NCBI RefSeq assembly: GCF_910592395.1
Contig: NC_088325.1
Span: forward strand, 8,560,109-8,624,108
Reading direction: 5' to 3'
Source of the DNA: Lineus longissimus
Taxonomy: Eukaryota > Nemertea > Pilidiophora > Heteronemertea > Lineidae
DNA length: 64,000 nt
Shown here piece by piece: positions 23,100 through 33,206 of the stretch (its first letter is position 1; every line of letters starts with the position of its first letter). The notes under the pieces were generated by a model. That model had not been told where the DNA came from. It saw only the letters and a program-made list of their open reading frames with translations, and ran no database searches. The position numbers were made by a program, and so were the translations under genes.

Positions 23100-23384
23100 C
23101 TAGTCATCTTCTCGATCTGAATCAGAGTCCTCAGTCCACGGCCCATCATCAGACAAGTCCAAATCACTCAGGTCATCTAGAGCAGCTACTTCGATGCCAG
23201 TTCCAAACTCACTGTCAATGATGATAGTCTCATCGCTATCGCTGTGGGCTTCAGCATTGTCACTCTCGCAGCTGGGGGTATTGTCAACATCAGTGAATAA
23301 TGTGTCAGGAATGGCTGGCCCTTGGAACCAAATAGGTTGCAAGATGTCGTTTTGTACTGACCAACCATAGTCAGTTGGTAGCAA
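23100..23384 (-). CDS. Acidic 94-residue ORF of the ISL2EU-like element
   Basis: Starts MLPTDYGWSVQNDILQPIWF, with a PIWFQGPAIPDTL motif. The rest is Asp/Ser/Glu-rich (DDLSDLDLSDDGPWTEDSDS). The motif resembles short accessory ORFs I associate with invertebrate DNA transposons, but I cannot name the family. It lies just inside the right subterminal repeats. A longer protein may have been cut by the Tc1 insertion. Confidence 0.4.
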   Translation of the reverse strand: MLPTDYGWSVQNDILQPIWFQGPAIPDTLFTDVDNTPSCESDNAEAHSDSDETIIIDSEFGTGIEVAALDDLSDLDLSDDGPWTEDSDSDREDD

Positions 23385-23469
23385 GCCTTGAGTAGGATAA
23401 TTATGCTGAAGTAGCGTGGGTCCACAACATCGTAAAATACTGAGTTCTTCGAATCTTCATTTCAAGGGT

Positions 23470-23840
23470 TGAGATGGTGGTACCCCACCAATGAAAATGT
23501 CTGTCAGTGGCCTTTCATGGTACATGGGGTCATGACCAACATTTTCCAGCAAGTTTTGTCTGGTTAGTTTTCAGCTAATCTATGTCGTTTTTGAGGGCGG
23601 GGCTTTTGGGCGTGTCTGGCAAGGGTACCCCACCACAGAAAATGTCTGGCAGTGGTCATTCATGATGTGGGGGGTCGTAACGAACATTTTCCAGCAATTT
23701 TTTTCTTGTTAGCTTTTCAGCTAATCTAGGTTACTTTTGAGGGCGGGGCTTTTGGGAGTGTCTAGCAAGGGTATCCCACCACAGAAAATGTCTGGCAGTG
23801 GCCATTCATGATATGAGGGGTCATAACGAACATTTTCCAG
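23470..23840 (+). repeat. Subterminal tandem repeats, right end
   Basis: Three diverged units of about 150 bp (GAAAATGTCTGGCAGTGG, CATTTTCCAGCAA, TTGAGGGCGGGGCTTTTGGG). Inverted relative to the left end. Such subterminal arrays often hold transposase binding sites. Confidence 0.75.
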
Positions 23841-24015
23841 CAAGCAAATCTAGCTTATTTTTTGGCAGCCTTTCAGTGGACCCACGGCCACACCCACCAC
23901 AACTGACCAGCCAGACGTACATTTCGATATGTTCGGATATGTATAGAATATCAAAATACCTAACAAAATTGGTTAGCTTTTCAGCTACCCTCGACCCCTC
24001 TGGCTCCTGCTCTAT

Positions 24016-24780
24016 TAGAGTGGGAAGTTTCCTGCCGACCCTCGGCTTCCTATGGGTTAACTTCCAAGTCCCTTGTCGGTTTGGGGTATCACGCTGATCA
24101 TCATGCAATATCTTTCCTCCTTGTCGGTTCGGGGTGTCACGCCGGTCATCATGCGTTATCTTCACTAGACAGTATTTTATGTCGATGAAAAAGTCCCAGT
24201 TTAGTGAAGAACGCCTAACTTCTGCCTTCACCTTTTTGAGGAATGGGAAAAGTATTTTACGTCTCGTTTATAAGTTTGGGGAATTGTTCGTGAACTTCGA
24301 ACCGATCAGGTTTCTGGTGTTGCTCTTTATTGCGATTTGTCCTTTTTTGGAGCAAAACTTCACCACAATAGGTCGGGGACCGCCTTGCCACCCCTTCTGT
24401 CCCTGTGCTCCACCTCGATCCTGTATCACTTCCTCAGTCTTTTCTTCGGCAGTTTCACCAATGCTTCTAAATAATAGATTGTCACTCATTGACCTGCATT
24501 GCAAGTCAGTGATTTCATACTTAAGTTCCACGTTTTCTTTACGCAGTTTCCTTTTTTCCTTTTCTGTCTTTTGTATGCTAACTTTCACAACGTCAAACTT
24601 TCGCAAATGATTTTCGTAGTTTTCTCGTACTCCGCTATAGTTTCGTTTAGACGTCCGAGCTCAAGGGAAAGATCTTGTTTTTTTTTTGTTCTATCAATTG
24701 ATTCATGAATCCAGTTTGCTGAACTTCGATTGTATGTCCGATAATTGGGCTTGGATGTCAACCAACCAATGGGTGATATG
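24016..24780 (-). mobile_element. LINE ORF1 C-terminal part, decayed
   Basis: Minus strand. From 24780 down: a segment with SDIQSKFSKL-type coiled coil and QDLSLELGRLNETIAEYEK; then RKENVELKYEITDLQCRSMS, DNLLFRSIGE, RPIVVKF and KGQIAIKSNTRNLIG (24606-24268), which are hallmarks of the coiled-coil/RRM ORF1 protein of L1/Tx1-type LINEs. There are frame changes and a gap between DRGGAQ and RPIVVKF. It stops at the Polinton insertion site on one side and the AT/TA-TSD transposon on the other. Confidence 0.75.
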
Positions 24781-25043
24781 AGTAATAGGGAAGTGGATGT
24801 ACGACTATCTACGTCAAAACCTGGAATCATGGGTAAAAAACTTCACTCTTCATCATTATTCATGTACATTTGTCAAGAATTCACTGTTTTAACCCACAAA
24901 CACTACCAAAAACCCAACATGGATAATTTCTGTAAACACTGGGGGTCTTTGGTTTTTTTAATTTTTTTTCCCCAAAAACCTGCCAAACTTACCAAATACG
25001 TAAAATGGATAAAATGGTTAAAACAACAGGGTTCCCTATTACT
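24781..25043 (+). repeat. Left terminal inverted repeat of Polinton B
   Basis: 263 bp, starting AGTAATAGGGAA at the outer end and closing with the complement TTCCCTATTACT at 25032-25043, so the repeat is itself bounded by 12 bp inverted copies. It contains T- and A-runs and a CCAAAAACCTGCCAAACTTA block. The outer 240 bp or so match the right end at about 95%. Confidence 0.9.
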
Positions 25044-25213
25044 AATGATTTTTTTTATTCTAAATCATGAGTGAAAGAATGTACAGTTATGTCTCTTTAG
25101 AGAAGTATTTCAGTCAAATTAACCAGGTAACACCTATGAAACAAAATGGTTACATTCTGATCATTGTCAAGAAACAAAATCTGCTAATGAAAATGAAAAT
25201 TTCATAAGATTAA

Positions 25214-25717
25214 ATGGGAGTGGAACCGAACATGGAAGTGGATCAGGACAAAGTCCAGAGAGCAGAGACCGAGAGCATAGCTCGAGTGACAGACAGTGAA
25301 AAGCCCCTTAAGAGAGAAAGATCAGAAAAACAAATTGCATGGTCTCGAGAATTAGGTAAAAGATCTCAGGAATTCAAGAAGTCAAAAAAGGAGAGGTTTA
25401 CTGTGAAAGAAGATGAACCCAGGAAAGACGATGAACCCAGGAAAGACGATGAACCCGAACAAAGTTTAACTCAACCAGAGCCTGAGGTTACCACAAATAC
25501 TGGAAGTTCCAGGAGTACAACACTGTATGTCATTTTAGCTACATTTGGTTTTGCAGTCATCATTTACTGCTATCCTAAGATTAAAACTAACAAGAAGGTA
25601 CGAGAGTCTAGTAAACCAGAAGTGAGCAAATTAAAGGATAGTAAACCAGAAGATAGTAAACCAGAAGGGAAAGATAACAGAACTCCTAAAACATGTAATC
25701 TTAGTTTAATGGAGTAG
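25214..25717 (+). CDS. Small single-pass membrane protein, 167 aa
   Basis: Only one of two plus-strand genes in Polinton B. ATG in the TAAATG context. Residues 1-85 are highly charged, with a tandem DEPRKD repeat; a transmembrane segment follows (LYVILATFGFAVIIYC, about residues 104-120), then a Lys-rich tail with SKPED/SKPEG repeats. A charged, repeat-bearing one-helix protein next to the terminal repeat recalls small virion or fusion-type accessory proteins, but I do not recognise a family. It converges on the gene at 25720 with 2 bp between stops. Confidence 0.7.
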   Translation: MGVEPNMEVDQDKVQRAETESIARVTDSEKPLKRERSEKQIAWSRELGKRSQEFKKSKKERFTVKEDEPRKDDEPRKDDEPEQSLTQPEPEVTTNTGSSRSTTLYVILATFGFAVIIYCYPKIKTNKKVRESSKPEVSKLKDSKPEDSKPEGKDNRTPKTCNLSLME

Positions 25718-25719
25718 AA

Positions 25720-26627
25720 TCATTCAAACACACTATTCTTAGTTTCAAGTGAAAAATTTAAAGTAACTGAGCTACCTCTGAAATTAACTTTTTTACCATT
25801 CTCATCATTGATTTCAAATTTGACTTGATTTGTACATTTTTTGTTCACTATTTTCTTGCATTGGCTACAATTGAGTTCATATCTCTGGTATTTAACCTGA
25901 TCATCATCTTCAACAGGAACGATACATAAAATGTCAGAAGGTTTATTGTTGTAGAGGGTCTTAGCTTTGTCAACCAAATTTGATCTTAAGAATAGTTCTT
26001 TTCTGTAAAAGTTAAGTGGCTTGGCGGAGTAGTATTTTCCTTTCTTGTTGAACGCATCTTGTTTAAAGCCGAACCATTCATTTACCACATGACCAATGTG
26101 TGAGGAGAATGTTTTGCCAGCTGGTGTATCATTTGCAACATCATGAAATATGATATCAAGGTCAAAGTATTTGTCCTCTGTAAGTTCAAGGACTAGACAA
26201 TTTTTGTCACAATAAATTTTAACATGGTTTATTCCATTTTCTTTTATGTATGTTTGCCATTCCTCACAAAACGAACTTAAACTAAAATGACGAGAGAGTG
26301 GAAATTCAGATTGTCTTTTTTTATCATTGTTCTAATAGATGGGTTATCTAAAAAATTCAAACAAAATTCATCTGGCGTCGCACCAGGTGTATGGTTAATG
26401 TCTTCAATGCACTGTTCCATTATGGTTGCATTCCTCGGTTTTTTAAGCTTAAACTCTTCGTAAAGAAACATGAATACTTTGGCACTCGCTGGCAGGATAT
26501 CGCTTGTCCACCACGAATTGTAAAAAGTTATCGATTTCAAAGTGATCGATTTTATGTTCAATGGGTCTGTTAAGTTAAGCTCAAATATGGCTTCATCGCA
26601 TTCATTCTCAAAAATTATGAAGTCCAT
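25720..26627 (-). pseudogene. Possible capsid-associated protein, two ORFs offset by one base at an A7 run
   Basis: ORF 26627-26277 and a second open frame from about 26320 to 25720 overlap around seven A residues (minus strand, 26316-26322). The first begins MDFIIFENECDEAIFELNL and PLNIKSITLKSITF, like the first strands of jelly-roll minor capsid or fibre proteins. The second has Cys pairs (CSQCKKIVNKKC). Together they would give about 275 residues. Either an indel in a homopolymer broke one gene, or a -1 frameshift at the heptamer A AAA AAA joins them. Start context is GAAATG, the one exception in this element. Confidence 0.5.
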
Positions 26628-26635
26628 TTCTATTT

Positions 26636-26695
26636 AATTAGTTAAACATTAATTAAGGTTAAATATTCATTAAGGTTAAACATTAATTAAATCAC
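26636..26695. repeat. Triple AT-rich repeat upstream of the 26627 gene
   Basis: Three units of about 17-20 bp of the type GTTAAACATTAATTAAG between the polymerase 3' end and the next gene start. Confidence 0.75.
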
Positions 26696-27707
26696 TGTAA
26701 TCAATGTATTTTTCATAGTACATACCGAAAGGCAATGTAGAGATGCCATCCTCTAAGATGAAACGCTTATCATCGAAAGGACTTAAGCTTTTCTTGTCAA
26801 TCTCTTCCAGATACATTTGATGCTTTTCTGATCTCAGATGACGCATGTTGTGATTAAAAGTCTTAGTGTTTTCAAGACAATCAACGTAGTCATCAAATGT
26901 AATAGACTTATTCACTACATTCTTAGCGATTCCCTTCAATTTCTTTGTTTCTTGATTTTTAGTCGAGCCTTGCTCTCCAGACATAGTTTTGGTTCTGTAC
27001 GCATAAATCTTACTCCTCAAGGCAATAAATTCTATCATTTCGTCTCCTCCAAGCTCATCCTTAAAGTAGCCTGGCACTTTCTTCTTGCTAGTGCCGTAAA
27101 GATGATTATCCTTTGGGTAATTACTGAAGTCGAAGTGATCCTTTAACTCTTTGAGGTCTGCTGTTAAATCATCTGTTTTGATCTTTAAAACGAAAGAATC
27201 CGTGTCCAAATAAAGAAGTTCTATGTTTTTCTCACCAAAGTAAGGTTGAAGTATGTTGTAGTAGAATTCATACATCAGCAGCTTGGACAACTCCAGTACT
27301 GCAGCTCCTATGTAGATTGGCTTGTTAAACTTTATTGATGTTTTCCTCATACAAATTGCCGCGCTACTTTCGTCAAAGATGTTAATCGATGAAAACCTGG
27401 GACTTGCCATGAAGTTCTTGGCACTTTCCCCATCTGTCACCAGTTCAATTTCTACCCTGTTCCTTACGTTTTCACATGTCTTTCCGGAGAAAGCATTGTT
27501 CATTAATTTGAAGTGATCTTTCTCGAAATCAGTAGTAGAAGCCATCCTCTTTTTAGTGTTGAAGTCGATGTATGATTTCAACCACTTTGATTGTTTGAAA
27601 CTGATGAAAGAATGGATCTTTTTCAGTATCATTCCTTGCTTTAAGTAAAACTGTAAAAGTCTGTAATGCACAATGTAGTTGGTCTTGTCATTCTGTGTGA
27701 GGATCAA
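26676..27707 (-). pseudogene. Protein-primed DNA polymerase B, C-terminal part
   Basis: Begins in polymerase sequence right after the insertion (KTNYIVHYR) and runs to the natural C-terminus. It holds motif B (FKLMNNAFSGKTCENVRNR, with Ser where Phe/Tyr is usual) and motif C (LLYLDTDSFVLK), then a Lys-rich thumb region and the ending SPFDDKRFILEDGISTLPFG. TTG at 27707 is not a real start: the reading frame simply opens after an upstream stop within the insertion. It belongs to the N-terminal part at 33207-35720. Confidence 0.9.
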
Positions 27708-28839
27708 TTTTTATTCACAATGTGATCTTATTTCTGTTCCTGAAAAGTTGTTTTCAGTGTATTTTCTCCTTGAAATCGATCACTTCAGGTACTATTACTG
27801 TGCATACCTAGCTAAATTAGTGTCTAGTTTCGTCTCTGATGACATTTATTTCGTAAAAATCGCTGTTTTTTTCTAAAAAGGTGTTTTTGTGGTCATTTTG
27901 GCTGTTTATTTCGAGGGTACGGTAGGAGGTCATCGTTCACTCGATAACTCTTTTTAAAATGAAATAAAAGCGTTTTATGATACATGATATGAATTGATAT
28001 TAATATTCGTTAAGTGGGATTGTCGGTGGACGTTCATTGGTGAACAGTTGTGCTGGAATTACGAAAATATATCGATATCGTTGAGAGTTCATTCATTAGG
28101 GGCCTGCTCTCAATTTTCCTTACAACGCCTCTAGCACTGGGCAATTGCCACCATCTTGAAAAGCAGTGCCGCGGATGGCTATCGCATCGCCACTACGCAT
28201 GAGAACACGATGGCTGCCCTGCGCTGCATTGATAGTTCGTAATAAATTCACATAAAAACACACCAGAAGATCTCCGATTTTATTTACAAAGATCATATTT
28301 TGTTATTTATTGATAAAACAAGCCATTTTACCACAGCAGGTGACACATATTAGGCCTGAATAAGACTTTAGAATTTGAAGTGGTGGTGACGATGCCGATA
28401 TCCAAGATGGCGGAATTATACCAGTGGTCAAATCTCATCTATTTTGGGTAATTGCATCATTATTTCTTTTTGTGATTGGTGATTTGTAAAATTGAGAATG
28501 ATTGAAAAATCAGTATTTTTTCACCCAAAGGCATGAGTGAACATTTGATAAGTTTATTGTGATTTAATTGGTAATTTGGTCGACATTTTGACAATTATAT
28601 TTAGCAATATTTCTATAAATGCGGACCTGCTTCTTCCTCTTTTCGCAGTGACGGTGTTTCGATAACTCAGGTCAGTTTCACGGCAAAAATAAGTGGTAGT
28701 TTTGAAATTCGAATGTGCATTTATTGATGTAACGATAAAGTACATTTCAGAGAATAATTAGTGAAAGTTTCAGTAGGTGTCGATTTTTGTAAAGTAGTGT
28801 ATAGGCGATGGATTGGCTCAGCCATGTGCTCGTCGTGTC

Positions 28840-29782
28840 CAAGGAGGATACCGCGGTGACGTCACATCACGTGATCCCGACCCATATTAGTGATCGCTCT
28901 GGCCAATCAGATTCAGTCTACTGACAGCACCAGCACTGAACACATCTCCACGTCTCACTGTCTGGTGCGCTCCTGTACACAAAAACACCAATAGACATGA
29001 AATTTTGCAATACCTAGTATGGATTCTTCCTGTGTAAAATAAAATTTACAGAGCAGATTAACTTCCACGAATAAAAAAGACGTTTGGCGTGGTCAAAGTG
29101 CGGAAATAATGTCTCCGCTAAAATACACTACGAAATACACTAGGCAATACACTACGCAATATACAGTAGAGATGCAGTTGAGTTTGTTATTGTTTTGACT
29201 TAGAAGCCCGCCCATATCATAATATATTCATGTATTCATGAAGTATGAACTCATTTCTGTCCCATACAACTCTAAGAACAGTCAATTTCTCCTTAAATCA
29301 TCACCGAAACCGCGATATCCGCAGGAAGATTTCGTTCTAGTGTCCGAAAATGCATGATCTTACAGGGGCGCTAACTCGACAAATAGAGGGGATCTATGGG
29401 GATCTATGCGAGTTTTAGGTATTACAGGTCTCGAACTTGTAAAATCTGTAAACATGCCTCCACATCCCATTATGATAATGAAGAGATTGCCCCATATCTG
29501 GGAGACTGTTTTGAAACCATCGCTAATTTTGGAAGATCGGTGCCGGCTATTTGGTTTAAAAAACCCTATTTTTCCCCATCAAAACAGCACTTTTCATTAT
29601 TCAAATGATAGCTTATTGTCTGAAGACTTATTTCATAGCAGAAAAGTACTAATAACTCTGACTTGATGCGAAAAATCTAACTTTTTTGATGACTTGATTT
29701 TCCCTTGGCCGTGGATCGAGTTTGTTTACAATATGCAGCGCCATCTTGGAAAAGCCGTGACGTCACCGCGGTATCCTCCTTG
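28840..29782. mobile_element. Mutator-like MITE (943 bp, 9 bp TSD CGTCGTGTC)
   Basis: CGTCGTGTC at 28831-28839 and 29783-29791. The ends are perfect 26 bp inverted repeats starting CAAGGAGGATACCGCGGTGA. No ORF. A 9 bp duplication is the mark of Mutator-like elements. It is nested in the insertion in the polymerase gene of Polinton B. Confidence 0.9.
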
Positions 29783-30039
29783 CGTCGTGTCAGCGGGGCG
29801 CAAGCCGTCATGGGATGGGGGATGTACACTACTACAATGCACGTGATTGATGGTTGAACATTCATTCTCGTTGACAGTGTATTATTGAAATATTTGATTG
29901 TGATGATGGTGTATTGTACTAGGCCTTGCATGCTCCCAACGTGTGGCATATTTCACATTGATACTACCAGTATCAATTACAAAAAAATAGATTGTGAGTA
30001 ACAATAGGCCTACAAACAATGCTACATGTCATGAGGGTG

Positions 30040-30245
30040 GGAACGGGGAAGGGGGGGGGGGGTAACTGTCTCGACGTCCCGTTAGGAAAAAAGGCTTATC
30101 CCGTTTCCCAATACGCAATTTTAGCCGAATCGTGACCCAAAACACGGCTTGTCTCGAATCCCGCTAAAATAAGGGTGTCTATCCCGAATCCCGACAGTTA
30201 TTTTCGGCCCATCCCAGTGTCCCGAAAATACCCGTTCTCCCCCTC
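30040..30245. repeat. G-run and CCCGAATCCCG-rich block
   Basis: A run of 12 G (30050-30061) followed by recurring TCCCGAATCCCG/TCCCGTT units. It may be the end of a dispersed repeat; nothing codes. Confidence 0.5.
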
Positions 30246-31084
30246 ATACATAGTAGACCATATTGTCACATTGATGTTTTCTTTCATTACACTTAGACTA
30301 CATTGAGATCTACATTTTCGACAAAGGCCAGGTGTAATATTATTACGTACTTGATGAAGGTAATATTAATTTCTTCAAATTTGAAGCATGACGTTAATGG
30401 AGTACCAGCACAACTTCATTGACTGCTACGTGGCGCTGGTGGAAACTAAGGTATTGCATCGCTCATATCACTTGAAAAAAACATTTACCCTAGTTACGAC
30501 CAAAGCTGCTTAGCAGAGGGCGATACCTCATCAGGAGCGCCACAATCATATCATTGGTGTGAAAGCATTTGTATGAAGTTTTTCAGTTCTCAATGTGTTC
30601 GAAACCTTAATTGTGAATTTGTGCACTTCGAATTCAAATTTACGTCACTACGTTAGTTTGACATCCATTGATGTCACGGTAATTTCACTGTTATGCTGTG
30701 CTGCTTTCAGGTTTAATGACACGAATGAGTACAAGTACATTACATTTTTCGACGAAGGCCTTCTGTAATTTCATACGCTTCTTACGGTTAGTATTGATTC
30801 ATAATTTCTAGTAAAAAAGTTAATTTTGAAAGTGAAAAATATGTTACAATACAATAGACCTGCAAATACCATATACGCAAGTTTTGAACAAATATCACAC
30901 ATATTCCCCAGTTGACTTGTGATGATATTGATAATGGTGGTGGTGGTGTTATCATGTACATGGCTTCTAACGTAGTAAGTGTTTTCTTTTCAGCAACATT
31001 CAATAGATTTATTTACTGTATTATCATTTCGACCAAGGCGAATTCGACACTTCAATTACACAAGGTTAGTAACTTTTGTTCACA

Positions 31085-31560
31085 AAATCCAAATGGAGGC
31101 AAATACAGAACAATCAAACTTAGTCATTCCAGTCAGTTACTGAAGCACAGTGAAAACTGTCGGGAGCAGTGCAACTGATGGCATGTCAAACTTCCAGTGA
31201 CTGTCCCTGTCCATATATTTCAAGACAGTACAAATCTTGTAATCATTTTGTTTATGCAATGTACGTTATTATGTATCATTTCAGCACAATCAAACTTAGT
31301 CATTCCAGTCAGTTACTGAAGCACAGCGAAAACTGTCTGAATTAGTGCTGCTGATGGCATGTAATTACTCTACTACCACTACCAGTGACAGTCAATGTCC
31401 AAATATTTTCAAGTGTGCGAAATTAGTACTCGTCTACTTCTTAGTGTTATTTGAATGCAATGTATGTTATAAAAATATTTTTTCAACACTATATCAACAT
31501 TCTCATTCCTGTCAGTTTCTGAAAATCAGCTAAAGCAATCGCTACCAATGCAGCGGATAA
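31085..31560 (+). repeat. Tandem repeat, unit about 180-200 bp
   Basis: ACAATCAAACTTAGTCATTC...CAGTTACTGAAGCACAG occurs at about 31110 and 31290, with a diverged third unit at about 31490. Weakly similar sequence starts near 30990. Confidence 0.7.
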
Positions 31561-32424
31561 CAGCAATTCTTTTTGTTCCCAATGCCCATCCATGACAATA
31601 TATTTCACGCATGTGACAATCATGTAATCATCGTGTTTTTTGTGTTCTATTCATGCAATAAATAAATTCAGTATTTTCAAATCATTGGTGCTACAAAACT
31701 ATTCTCATTATAGATTATTCATATTTTATAAAATGCTGTCATGTCAAATTTTGTGTCCTATAAATCATAATGAAGTCGGCATTTTATATACAACTTTTGT
31801 ACTCCTCCTAAATAAACATACAAATCTTGTTTTATGTAAACTTTGTATATGTGACCCGTCACAGCAAAACCAGGCGCATGTCGCTCTGAGCTTGGCAGGT
31901 TGAGACGGACTGTTCTAATCTTTCATTAGCGACACCATTTCTTACCAGAGTGCCTCCTTCATTCATACATCTTGTACTTTAACTCAAGATACCCATCTTT
32001 GAATATTTTTAGTATACCAAGTACTACAATGTCAATGTATTGAAGTCATGTTCTTGTAGTGTTATTGGCTTTCTATTATCTTGTCAAAATACCACTTGGT
32101 TCTCGCAAAATCTCAATAAAAACAAATGCTATTGCATGTATTGCATATTCTAACAGCTATCCACTGTATCGATTTATCCATCATCTGTACTATTTGTCAC
32201 AAAAATGTTATATTATGTAAATCATATTTCATTACATAATGCACACTGCCAATTACTGCTGAACCATTCATATGTCATTTAAATAAATAATTTTCAACTT
32301 TTTAAAACCGTCTTATAGTACTGTTCTTGTCACTTAGCTGAACCAATTGCTCTATAGCATGAAATTTCCAGAAATGCCCCAGGGACTGAAAAGTGCTGTT
32401 TTAACAGAGAGGTGTCCTAAACTG

Positions 32425-32940
32425 AGAAGTCGAGTTGAATGGAAACAACCAATTTGGAACCAAAAACTACTGTCCTTATTAAAGAGGTTGTCCTCAATAG
32501 AAAGGTGTCCACAAAAAGTAGGTCCACTGTATATGAAAGTACAAACCCTGGTACATGTAGTGACATCATCTACTCCTCGATGTGGACACCTGCAAATGCA
32601 GCGACAATGTCACATCAGTTATTTAATTCATCGTCCTTTGTGCAGATGGCACCACCCATCAAACATGTTGGTGACGAATAGTGTCGCAGCATTTCGTCAC
32701 CGAGCTTTCACGAAAATGCACTGTCATTCATTCAGCCATAAGTGTAAGATTGAGGGTTGTTTCCAACCAAAACATGTTCGAAATGTGTCAAGCATTCGGA
32801 ACACCCAAAGACTGATTAGAGAAGTCAAAATTGAATGGAAACAACCAATTTGGAACCAAAACTAGTGTCCTTATTGGAAAGGTTGTCTTTAATAGAGAGG
32901 TGTCTACTAACGGAGGTTCCACTGTATATAATGTAGGAAC
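32425..32940 (+). repeat. Direct repeat pair 390 bp apart
   Basis: A block of about 115 bp (TTGAATGGAAACAACCAATT, then GTGTCC...CCACTGTATAT) occurs at about 32434-32545 and 32829-32930. The overlapping open frames are side effects of the repeat and not convincing genes. Confidence 0.7.
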
Positions 32941-33039
32941 CCTGGTTGTGACATTGTCCACTCCTCCAGCTGCATCACACCAGTTATTTAGTTCATCATG
33001 CTTATGGTCATTGTACTTTCATCTTATGTAAAATGTAAC

Positions 33040-33090
33040 TTTTTACACGGTTTCAATAAACGATTTGTAATTTGTAATTTGTAAATTATA
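33040..33090 (+). repeat. Retroposon-like 3' tail
   Basis: AATAAA is followed by tandem TTTGTAA units (CGATTTGTAATTTGTAATTT), like the short-repeat tails of CR1/L2-type LINEs or their SINEs. It lies just inside the right edge of the polymerase insertion. Confidence 0.45.
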
Positions 33091-33206
33091 AATTTCACTA
33101 ATAATTTGACGCCGCCAATTCCACTGGTCTTCGAAATACGTAAGCTACACTGTTGACGACTATGACACTCCTCACAAACCACATTGTGAATCAGACGCCG
33201 ATAGGC

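Larger units (their letters stand above)
20325..24013. mobile_element. DNA transposon with long TIRs and 2 bp TSD (ISL2EU-like?) inside the LINE
   Basis: Inverted ends start with CAGGAGCCAGAGGGGTCGAG and are near-identical for about 80 bp, through a TATTTTGATATTCTATACAT block. The flanking dinucleotide is AT (20323-20324 and 24014-24015) or, one base shifted, TA. Inside both ends are tandem copies of a unit with GGCGTGTCTGGCAAGGGTAC and AACATTTTCCAGCAA. AT duplication plus this layout would fit ISL2EU, but no transposase is left to prove it. It interrupts the LINE between ORF1 and ORF2 and is itself interrupted by a Tc1 element. Confidence 0.8.
27708..33206. other. 5.5 kb insertion in the polymerase gene
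   Basis: The polymerase frame can be followed to 33207 on one side and 27707 on the other; what lies between is foreign. 12 bp inverted repeats (ATTCACAATGTG at 27713-27724 and the complement at 33180-33191) lie close to each edge, so one DNA element is a fair guess. No clear target duplication. Contents: AT-rich non-coding DNA, a 9 bp-TSD MITE (28840-29782), a G12 run (30050-30061), and several tandem repeats. No transposase seen. Confidence 0.75.

Noticed and set aside
30040-30245. CRISPR-like or regulatory array from the repeated CCCGAATCCCG units
   Set aside because: Units are irregular with no spacer structure, and the context is animal repeat DNA.
32347-32865. 172-codon plus-strand ORF
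   Set aside because: It spans a duplicated non-coding unit, has no recognisable motif and lies inside an insertion; the open frame follows from the repeat.
33024-33206. Cys-containing tail of the polymerase ORF
   Set aside because: Lies beyond the point where polymerase similarity ends; it is insertion sequence read by chance.
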